A DNA stretch of 64,000 nucleotides from an uncultured Synechococcus sp. (GTDB lineage Bacteria; Cyanobacteriota; Cyanobacteriia; Phormidesmidales; Phormidesmidaceae): assembly GCA_937911865.1 (NCBI GenBank), contig CALDSK010000066.1, positions 1 through 64,000 on the forward strand, given 5' to 3'. Position 1 is the stretch's first letter. Each line of letters begins with the position of its first letter. The notes beneath the pieces are model-generated. The model searched no databases and was not told the origin of the DNA. It worked only from the letters and a program-made list of their open reading frames with translations. Below, piece by piece: positions 57,238-64,000 of the stretch. A program made the translations under genes and the position numbers.

Positions 57238-58911
57238 ATGCCTACTGTGCGTACTATTTTTTCGTTGAATGGCGAAGCTCCAGGTAAAAGACTGCCGCCA
57301 AGATTTGCTGGTCTGTTATTAGCAGGTGGCGTTCTAATGGGACTTGCTCCAGTTAACGCTTGGCCATTGGCTTGGTTTGCTTTGATTCCGCTGTGGCTGC
57401 TGGTTATGCAATCGCAGCTATCGATTCGGGCTACTTTGATCGGTAGTGCCGTTTGGGGGGTGGCTTACCACGGCACGGCGCTTTCCTGGATTGTGTGGTG
57501 GCTTAAGCCTGTTGCTGCGATGGGTGTGCCTTTGTTTGCGGCGGTGGCACTGGCGCTTTTCGCTTGGGCCTTTATTACCGCTTGGGGCGCAGCTATTGGG
57601 CTGACCTGGATGACGGGGATGCTGTTGGTAAAGCGCTGGCGTGGTCCAACGGGCTGGCGGCAGGTACTTGTCGGGACGGCGCTCTGGTGCGCGGTGGAAT
57701 GGGTTTGGAGCCGGGGGCCGCTGTATTGGACCTCCTTGAGCTATACGCAAAGTCCCTATAACCTGGTCGGCTTACATCTAGCTCAGCTCGCAGGACCTAT
57801 TACAGTCACCGCGGGCATTGTGGCTGTAAACGGCTGTTTGGCACAGTGGGTATGGACTAGGTGGGGAGAGAGAAAAAAAACAAAGGATGTTCGTCCACTT
57901 TTACTGGGCGGTGTGCTTTTTGTTTGCATTCATCTAGTTGGTTTAGGACTTTACTCTTTGCCGTTGCTTGATGATCCTGACAGTGCGCTTTCTGTCGGGC
58001 TCGTTCAAGGCAACGTGCCGACAAGCGAGAAGCTCTCAGCTGCTGGAATTCGCTTGTCTCAACAGATTTATCTAGAAGGTTACGAAACGCTTGCGGCAGA
58101 TGGCGCTGATATGGTGATTACGCCTGAAGGTGCGATCGCCCAGACCTGGAATGCATCAACGCAAGCGTACAATCCGCTGATGCGCTCCGTGGTGAGAAAC
58201 CGAGTGCCCCTATTGCTGGGCACTTTTGCCAAGGTAGACATGGTAAACAACCAGGGAAAGTCTACCTCCAGCTTGCTATTGCTTTCGTCTGAGGATGAAA
58301 CGCCTAGAGGAGAAGCGACTGGAGAAGAAGTGACTGGAGAAGAGGTGACTAGGGGTAAGGTGACTGGACGCTATAACAAAGTGAAGCTGGTTCCTCTAGG
58401 AGAATACTGGCCGTTGGAAAAGGTTTTAAGAGCCGTTGCGGGTTCCCTATTGCCCTGGAATAGCCTAGCGCCAGGAAGGTTTGACCAGCAGTTAGAGACG
58501 CCGTTTGGACCTGTAGCAGCAGGGCTTTGCTACGAGTCAGCGTTTGCAGGGCTGTTTCGAGCGCAGGTTGCTCGGGGCGGGCAGGCAATTTTTACCGCTT
58601 CTAATAACGATCCGTATCCGCCCAGACAGATGATGCAGCATCATGCACAGGATGTCATGCGGGCAGTTGAGACCGATCGATGGGAAGTACGAGTGACGAA
58701 TACAGGGATATCAGGCGTCGTTGATCCCCATGGACGGACGCTGTGGCTGTCGAAACCGGGAGAGCGCATCGTGCACAATGCGCCTATAGCGCTTCGTCAA
58801 AGTCGAACGCCCTATGTGCGCTGGGGAGACTGGCTCACGCCGCTACTATTAATCGGTTCGCTGGTATCTATACGTCCACTGCCAGCAAAAAAAGGCGGCT
58901 CGCTGAGTTAG
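57238..58911 (+). CDS. lnt: Apolipoprotein N-acyltransferase
   Basis: The ATG at 57238 gives 557 residues. About seven membrane helices form the N-terminal half. The nitrilase-like domain carries the triad: Glu in VITPEGAIAQ, Lys in GRYNKVKLVPLGEYWP, and Cys in AAGLCYESAFAGLF. It adds the third acyl chain to lipoproteins, such as the one encoded at 53284-55338. An inserted GEATGEEVTGEEVTRGKVTG stretch between the Glu and Lys motifs comes from a 15-bp tandem repeat and may be a recent expansion of a loop. Confidence 0.94.
   Translation: MPTVRTIFSLNGEAPGKRLPPRFAGLLLAGGVLMGLAPVNAWPLAWFALIPLWLLVMQSQLSIRATLIGSAVWGVAYHGTALSWIVWWLKPVAAMGVPLFAAVALALFAWAFITAWGAAIGLTWMTGMLLVKRWRGPTGWRQVLVGTALWCAVEWVWSRGPLYWTSLSYTQSPYNLVGLHLAQLAGPITVTAGIVAVNGCLAQWVWTRWGERKKTKDVRPLLLGGVLFVCIHLVGLGLYSLPLLDDPDSALSVGLVQGNVPTSEKLSAAGIRLSQQIYLEGYETLAADGADMVITPEGAIAQTWNASTQAYNPLMRSVVRNRVPLLLGTFAKVDMVNNQGKSTSSLLLLSSEDETPRGEATGEEVTGEEVTRGKVTGRYNKVKLVPLGEYWPLEKVLRAVAGSLLPWNSLAPGRFDQQLETPFGPVAAGLCYESAFAGLFRAQVARGGQAIFTASNNDPYPPRQMMQHHAQDVMRAVETDRWEVRVTNTGISGVVDPHGRTLWLSKPGERIVHNAPIALRQSRTPYVRWGDWLTPLLLIGSLVSIRPLPAKKGGSLS
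58303..58362 (+). repeat. 15-bp tandem repeat inside lnt
   Basis: Four related 15-bp units run from 58303 to 58362, the middle two (actggagaagaagtg, actggagaagaggtg) differing by one base. They encode the acidic insertion before the catalytic lysine. Confidence 0.9.
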
Positions 58912-58923
58912 CAGAACTATTGC

Positions 58924-58959
58924 GCTAATTATTTTGTACTGGCTAATTATTTTGTACTA
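58924..58959. repeat. 18-bp tandem duplication after the lnt stop codon
   Basis: gctaattattttgtactg (58924-58941) and gctaattattttgtacta (58942-58959) are adjacent and differ only in the last base. They start 12 bases after the stop codon. Confidence 0.93.
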
Positions 58960-58972
58960 TTTGTACGAGTAG

Positions 58973-60952
58973 CTATCTTGCTATTTTATCGATATCTCCT
59001 GCGGGCAGGGCGTGGGATAGCCAAAATCCTTGAACCTGATGACAGCCAAGTGCTAGCAGCGTTTGCATTTGTGAAGGCGTTTCAACCCCTTCTGCAATGA
59101 CGGTCATACTGGCACTGTGGCCAAAGTCAACCATCGTTTTCGCAACTTCTTTTCCCTGCTGGTTATTTAGACCCTTAACAAAGGTGCGATCAACTTTAAG
59201 CGCGTCAACCGATAGCTGATGTAGACGGCTTAAGGAAGAATGGCCTCGTCCAAAATCATCGATGCAGAGCTGAAAACCAATCTCTTTTAGCTCTGATAGC
59301 ACTTTTGTAATGGTTGGATCATCGCTGATCAGCAGGTGCTCGGAGATTTCTAACTGAAAAGCGCTAGCTGGAAGATTGTATTTTTTGAGGGCACTTTGCC
59401 AGTGCACTACGAGTGAGGGATTCTGAATTTGCGTCAGTGAGAGGTTGATGTGCAAGGTGATGTCTTGCTCATGCCATTTCACCCTCTGCTGGCAGGCGTC
59501 TTGGATGATGCGATCGCTCAATTGCTGCATGATGCCAATTTCTTCGGCTGTTTCGATGAAATCTGTCGCAGGTATAGTTCCGCGTACAGGATGCTGCCAC
59601 CGCAGCAGCAGCTCAAATCCCGAAACACTCTGACTGACCAGATCAAACATCGGCTGGGAGTAAAGGTGAGACTGATTGTGGATGAGCGACTGCCTAAATT
59701 CTTCATCTAGGGTGACTTTTGCTTTAACATCGCTGCGCATCTCAGCGTCGAAAATGGCAAACTGCGGGTTATCTGCTGACAGCTCATCTTGGAGCAAGAT
59801 AGGCGACGGATGCTGTTGAGTTTTTGTCTGTAGATTTAGCTGCTGCCGGATTCTCTCTCTGGATTTGTTTTTTGCCTGATACATCGCCAGGTCTGCGTCT
59901 TTGAGCGCAGCTTCTGGGGTGCGGTACCCGTTGCGGCTAAAAGTCACGCCAATGCTGACGCCAACCGAGAGCTTGTGTCCTTCAATCGCAACCGGAGATT
60001 TTAGCCGCTGCTGTAGCCGTTTGATGGCTGTTACAGCTTGATTTTCATCTCGAATGCTATCGAGCAATACGGCGAATTCGTCGCCGCCTAGACGGGCGAC
60101 CAAATCACTTTTTCTGAACAGCTGCTGGATTTGCTGTGCAACATGAACCAGCAGCGCATCACCAATGTCGTGACCCAGCGTGTCGTTGATCGGCTTGAAG
60201 TGATCGAGATCGATAAATAAAACAGCGTAGTGATGGCTGGGCTGACGATGGTTGAGCTGAATGGCTTGATTTAGCCGCTGTAAGAAATAGCTGCGATTAG
60301 GGAGTTGAGTGAGTGGGTCGTGCAAAGCGTTGTGCCGTGAGGCTGCTTCTCTTTGAAGTAGCGTTGTTTGAGCTTTGAGCAAGCGGTGTAGGGAAACCGT
60401 TAGACTGGCTGTTCTTTCTTTGACTTTTTGTTCTAACTGTTGGTTGGCTAGCTTGAGCTGATGCCGTTGATAGCTCAGTTCCATTTGAGCAATGACTTGA
60501 TGGCTCAAGACCTGCAAAGCTTGCACTTGCTCGGGCGATATTTTGTGGGGCTTGTAGTCTAAAACGCATAGAGAGCCTAGTGCGTAGCCGTCGGGAGTGA
60601 TGAGCGGAGCGCCAGCATAGAAGCGAATAAAAGGCGGGCCAGTAACCAGTGGATTACTACAAAACCGAGGATGGAGCTGCGCATCCTCAACAATCATGAC
60701 CTCGTTTTTTTGAATGGTGCGATCGCAAAACGCCATTGAACGGGGCGTCTCGTCTGCCTCCAAGCCTACCTTCGACTTAAACCACTGGCGATGGCTGTCA
60801 ATTAGGCTAACCAGGGCTGTTGGTGTGTGACAAATGTTTGCAGCTAGCGCTGTGATGTCGTCATAGACAGCTTCGGGCAGCGTATCTAAGATCTCGTAGC
60901 TCTGAAGCTTGGCAAGACGAAGCGTTTCTGTAGCCGATAGAGGAGCTGTCAT
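58973..60952 (-). CDS. GAF-GGDEF-EAL cyclic-di-GMP signalling protein
   Basis: The product is 659 residues. A GAF domain occupies about 1-160 (ICHTPTALVSLIDSHRQWFK). A coiled linker leads to a GGDEF domain with ARLGGDEFAVLLDSI, intact for cyclic-di-GMP synthesis. The EAL domain starts SGFELLLRWQHP, with ELL in place of EAL, but keeps the later metal and catalytic residues: HINLS, LEISE, IDDFGRGHSSLSRL, LKVDRTFV and VIAEGVET. Both activities could remain. No membrane helix, so it senses a soluble signal in the cytoplasm. Confidence 0.94.
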   Translation of the reverse strand: MTAPLSATETLRLAKLQSYEILDTLPEAVYDDITALAANICHTPTALVSLIDSHRQWFKSKVGLEADETPRSMAFCDRTIQKNEVMIVEDAQLHPRFCSNPLVTGPPFIRFYAGAPLITPDGYALGSLCVLDYKPHKISPEQVQALQVLSHQVIAQMELSYQRHQLKLANQQLEQKVKERTASLTVSLHRLLKAQTTLLQREAASRHNALHDPLTQLPNRSYFLQRLNQAIQLNHRQPSHHYAVLFIDLDHFKPINDTLGHDIGDALLVHVAQQIQQLFRKSDLVARLGGDEFAVLLDSIRDENQAVTAIKRLQQRLKSPVAIEGHKLSVGVSIGVTFSRNGYRTPEAALKDADLAMYQAKNKSRERIRQQLNLQTKTQQHPSPILLQDELSADNPQFAIFDAEMRSDVKAKVTLDEEFRQSLIHNQSHLYSQPMFDLVSQSVSGFELLLRWQHPVRGTIPATDFIETAEEIGIMQQLSDRIIQDACQQRVKWHEQDITLHINLSLTQIQNPSLVVHWQSALKKYNLPASAFQLEISEHLLISDDPTITKVLSELKEIGFQLCIDDFGRGHSSLSRLHQLSVDALKVDRTFVKGLNNQQGKEVAKTMVDFGHSASMTVIAEGVETPSQMQTLLALGCHQVQGFWLSHALPAGDIDKIAR

Positions 60953-61405
60953 GAATAAACGATTCTGATGCCGGCTAAACTCAACCGGTGACTATTGTTT
61001 TAAAGAGGTAGAAATTAGCGTCTGCGCTGTAGATAGTTAGACAGTAAGCTGTGCGAAATAGCATCCTATGCAACTTATGCTAACGTTCTGGCTGTGAGCA
61101 GTGTAGATAAATGTACGTAGAAAAATACAAAAGATTGCATGAACTAGGACAGAGGTGGTCAGTCCTCTTACCGTCATCAGACTGACGCTACCAAATTTAG
61201 GGAAATGCTGAGGAAGTATAGCTATTTGAGGAAATGTTAGGCGAGATCAGTTTGATTATTTTGAATAGGTTGTTGCTAGAAATAGCCTGTAAAATAGCTC
61301 GTTTTGACAAGTTCAGTGCTCAAATCAGCTGGTTATGACCGCAGTTTCAGGACTGTGCTTAGAATAAACTAATCTTGCCGCCCCGTTGTATTAAAACGTA
61401 CTGCA
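60953..61405. other. Spacer with overlapping hairpins, no supported gene
   Basis: About 450 bp lie between the two minus-strand genes. Near 61158-61190, GTCAGT pairs with ACTGAC, and the overlapping AGGAC/GTCCT offers an alternative. Nothing else stands out apart from the 15-bp duplication at its end. Confidence 0.35.
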
Positions 61406-61419
61406 TTAAAACGTACTGC
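61390..61419. repeat. Perfect 15-bp tandem duplication across a stop codon
   Basis: attaaaacgtactgc occurs at 61390-61404 and 61405-61419. The minus-strand stop TAA (61406-61408) is in one copy, and because the period is 15 a second in-frame TAA follows. Confidence 0.95.
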
Positions 61420-62455
61420 ACCACTCGAATATGCGATTCCAAGCCCACCACTTATCTGGGTCGTTGTACTGGCGTTGACATTTTTTGCTGCTGATATAGC
61501 CAACATGACCGCCCTGTTCAGTCAGCAGCAGGTCAATGGCAGGATTAGCAGCGCAGACCGTTTGGATGTCTTCAAGCAGCGTAGGTTCAAAGAGCGGATC
61601 GTCTTCAGCGTACAGAATGAGCGTCGGTTTCTTGAGTTCCGGGAGAATGTAGAGGCCACTGGTTGCCTTGTAATAGGCTTCTACCGTATCAAAGCCTAAT
61701 CTTGGAATAACCATTTCCTGGTCGAAGGTCCAGATGCTTTTGACTCTGGCGATCGCGGCAGGGTCGTATGCGGTGGGATGGAGCTGCTGTAGCCTAGCAA
61801 GTAGCTGCTTAAGCTTACGGGTGATGGCTTTTTCGAGATATTTGCCGAGGGGCGCTTTTTCTAGATAGGTGAGCGATCGCATTGACTCTAACGCTGGACA
61901 AATGACCGCGCAGCCTGCTATGTCGTCAGCTGTTATCTCCAAATCTGCTCCCCACGCTGGCAATTCTTGCGCAGCCTTGACGCCCCACAACGCTAGCAGC
62001 CCACCTAAAGAGAACGCTGTAAACCACATTGGTGCAGGGCACCCCAGCGCTTTGGCGGCAGCGGCGATTCGTACAAAGTCTTCCCCTTCGTAAAGTCCAT
62101 CAGACGTCAGTGTCGGTGAAAGCGCTGCCGTTTTGCCATGGGCACGCCAGTCGTAGATGACAACCGCATAGCCTTTGGCGTAGGCCTTGCGCGCCATGAT
62201 GCGTAAAAACCACTGGTCATTGAGGTCTCCGGTAATTCCATAGGTGCCAATAATGGTCCCGATAGGCTCAGGTGGAATCGCAACGAGTCCGAATAAAGGC
62301 ACCCCTTCGGCACCGATGAATGTTTTCTCTTTGTACGCTGGCTCGGCTACTGTGAGCGTGCGTTCCCACTGGTGACTAGCCCTGAGCCCAGCATAAATGG
62401 TCATCAAAAGCCCATTGTTTAATGGCCAAGGCGCGCGGTAGGGGGTAGGTTGCAT
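61406..62455 (-). CDS. YheT family alpha/beta hydrolase
   Basis: The 349-residue product starts MQPTPYRAPWPLNNGLLMTI, typical of the YheT/ABHD1-3 group (COG0429). The catalytic set is Ser in FTAFSLGGLLALWG, Asp in LILYAEDDPLFEP and His in TEQGGHVGYISS. Substrate unknown, perhaps lipids. Its last codons and stop are part of a 15-bp duplication. Confidence 0.9.
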   Translation of the reverse strand: MQPTPYRAPWPLNNGLLMTIYAGLRASHQWERTLTVAEPAYKEKTFIGAEGVPLFGLVAIPPEPIGTIIGTYGITGDLNDQWFLRIMARKAYAKGYAVVIYDWRAHGKTAALSPTLTSDGLYEGEDFVRIAAAAKALGCPAPMWFTAFSLGGLLALWGVKAAQELPAWGADLEITADDIAGCAVICPALESMRSLTYLEKAPLGKYLEKAITRKLKQLLARLQQLHPTAYDPAAIARVKSIWTFDQEMVIPRLGFDTVEAYYKATSGLYILPELKKPTLILYAEDDPLFEPTLLEDIQTVCAANPAIDLLLTEQGGHVGYISSKKCQRQYNDPDKWWAWNRIFEWCSTF

Positions 62456-62502
62456 TGAGTTTTGTCGGTAGAGCTTATTTCATCATAAAGTGAAGGCTCT
62501 TT

Positions 62503-62532
62503 TATAGATGAACCACCTATAGATGGACCACC
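62503..62532. repeat. 15-bp tandem duplication after the selO stop codon
   Basis: tatagatgaaccacc (62503-62517) and tatagatggaccacc (62518-62532) are adjacent, two bases beyond the minus-strand stop at 62535-62537. Confidence 0.92.
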
Positions 62533-62534
62533 GC

Positions 62535-64000
62535 TTACGCTGTAGTCGATGACCCAAAAGGTTTTTGGACCTTTTTTAATAGATCGTAGAAAGGCTGCCA
62601 GTTGTCTTCATTAGCGATAGGTTCCCAAACCGCTTCAATATTGGGCCGATGCAGTACAACGGTAGGATTATTTTCCGTGAGGCGTTGTTGCACGGCGGCA
62701 ACTGCTGCGAGCGGAATCGCTTGAAGACACTGGTGATAGACTGTCCGCCACTGCTTGAGGTGTGTGGCAGCTTCAGGAGCTAAGCTTTCTAGGGTTGTTG
62801 CGAATATGGTGGTTTCGTCGGTTTGCCACTGCTGATCGAACTGTTGGGTAATAGTGAGGAAAAATTTGTGGTAGCTAACGCGGGTTTCTTCGAGGAGCGT
62901 TAGGGTTTGGCTGAGTAAATTCCGGGCCTGCGTTTCTTTTAGTTGACTGGCGGTGAAGCCGAGCTTTTTTAGGGTGCGATCGCAAAACACCTCAGCATAT
63001 TTAGGCTGGTATTGCGCTAACCCTGCCTGCAAATTTTTTTCGTCGACAATACCGTCTAGCGCTACTGCCAGCTTTTCTAAATTCCAGTAGCAGGCACCGG
63101 GCTGATTTCCATAGCAATAGAGTCCTGAATAGTCGAAGTAAGCAGCTGTAAACCGAGGATCGTATTCGTCCATGAAGGCGAATGGACCGTAGTCAAAGCT
63201 TTCACCGGTAATCGACATATTGTCGGTGTTGAGTACCGCATGGCAAAAGCCTGCGGTCATCCATTGAGCAACCAGGGTGGCTAAGCGTTCTGCTAGTTCG
63301 CTAAACCAGTGAGCATAGCGATCTTGTTCGTTTTCGATGGTGAGTAGGTGAGGGTAGTAGACCTCAACAACGTGGTCTAGCAGCTTTTGGGCTAAGTCAG
63401 GCCGATTGATGTAGTCCAGCCTTTCAAACGTGCCGAAGCGGATATGAGAGTGGCTAAAGCGCACCATGACCGATGATCGGGTCGGTGAGGGTTCATCGCC
63501 TCTAATCAGGTCTTCGCCGGTTTCTATGAGACTAAGGGTGCGTGACGTGTTTACGCCTAGCGCGTGCAGGGCTTCTGATGCCAGAATTTCACGGACGCCC
63601 CCTTTGAGCGTAAGCTTGCCGTCACCGCCACGTGAGTAAGGCGTTGGCCCGGAGCCTTTTGTCCCAAAATCGTAGAGTTTGCCGTCGTTGCCGCGCACCT
63701 GTCTGTAGAGAAATCCGCGTCCGTCGCCGAGGAAGGGGTTGTAGCTGCGAAACTGGTAGCCGTGATAGCGCAGGGCGAGGAATGATGTCTGAGCGCTAGT
63801 GGGCTTGAGGTGGAAGTGGCCGAAGGCATCGATAAAGTTGCGATCGCTCACTTCATCTGGCGACAGATTAATCTGCCTGAGCACCTGATCATTCCGAAAC
63901 CGCAAAATGTGTTTTGGAAACGTTGCAGGCGTAACGGCATCGTAATAGTCTATGCCTAAATCTGCGAGGGCTGATTCGTAAGGAAGCGCTAGTAAAGGAT
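62535..64000 (-). CDS. selO: SelO/YdiU protein adenylyltransferase, partial
   Basis: The frame runs off the right edge, so the N-terminus is missing; about 488 residues are visible, starting with the conserved PYESALADLGIDYYDAVTP and HILRFRNDQ. Further family motifs are FDFGTK-like LYDFGTKGSGPTPYSRGG and KGGVREILASEALHALGV, and CHAVLNTDNMSITGESFDYG. SelO is a pseudokinase that transfers AMP to protein hydroxyls, linked with redox control. A TTG at 63905 is inside the conserved region and is not the start. Confidence 0.93.
   Translation of the reverse strand, partial: PLLALPYESALADLGIDYYDAVTPATFPKHILRFRNDQVLRQINLSPDEVSDRNFIDAFGHFHLKPTSAQTSFLALRYHGYQFRSYNPFLGDGRGFLYRQVRGNDGKLYDFGTKGSGPTPYSRGGDGKLTLKGGVREILASEALHALGVNTSRTLSLIETGEDLIRGDEPSPTRSSVMVRFSHSHIRFGTFERLDYINRPDLAQKLLDHVVEVYYPHLLTIENEQDRYAHWFSELAERLATLVAQWMTAGFCHAVLNTDNMSITGESFDYGPFAFMDEYDPRFTAAYFDYSGLYCYGNQPGACYWNLEKLAVALDGIVDEKNLQAGLAQYQPKYAEVFCDRTLKKLGFTASQLKETQARNLLSQTLTLLEETRVSYHKFFLTITQQFDQQWQTDETTIFATTLESLAPEAATHLKQWRTVYHQCLQAIPLAAVAAVQQRLTENNPTVVLHRPNIEAVWEPIANEDNWQPFYDLLKKVQKPFGSSTTA

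Overview
The window is ordinary chromosomal DNA from a cyanobacterium. The palindrome GCGATCGC (HIP1) recurs throughout. The gene set is cyanobacterial: CcsA-type cytochrome c maturation, pilB-pilT-pilC beside grpE-dnaK-dnaJ, mreBCD, Ycf19/YggT, and DUF3370, DUF1997 and DUF1816 proteins. A Leptolyngbya-like lineage is a guess from protein style, not a proven assignment. I see no rRNA, intact tRNA, CRISPR array, transposase or prophage.

Layout. 1-7.3 kb: a partial MpaB-type oxygenase gene, a membrane-anchored Ser/Thr kinase, and a SWIM zinc-finger gene (broken by an in-frame stop) next to a SNF2 helicase. 7.3-12 kb: exported proteins (DUF3370, DM13) and aroE. 12-15.2 kb: YggT, a small membrane protein, upp, a TPR-like anchored protein and yaaA. 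15.3-20 kb: pilC, pilT and pilB on the minus strand. 20.2-26.1 kb: grpE, dnaK, dnaJ, a TusA-like gene and rsgA on the plus strand. 26.1-34.3 kb: RidA, cysS, a His-rich COG0523 GTPase, dtd, a HAD phosphatase, mreBCD and ssb. 34.3-41.8 kb: mfd, pgi, ccsA and an NAD(P)-binding protein. 42-50.7 kb: DUF1997, a prolyl aminopeptidase, glgX, an alkyltransferase-like protein, DUF1816, rlmB, mini-RNase III and a STAS protein. 50.9-64 kb: carA, an aspartic protease, a large low-complexity lipoprotein, argJ, lnt, a GAF-GGDEF-EAL protein, a YheT hydrolase and a partial selO.

The most unusual signal is at the DNA level. Many spacers carry a short tandem duplication, mostly 11-18 bp and two to four copies, which very often includes or directly follows a stop codon. 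Related in-frame duplications (12 or 15 bp) occur inside several genes. Three genes also have abnormal translation signals. A STAS protein gene has a perfect Shine-Dalgarno sequence but only an ATC codon as its start. dnaK has no ATG at its conserved N-terminus. The SWIM zinc-finger gene has an in-frame TAG followed by about 120 intact codons.
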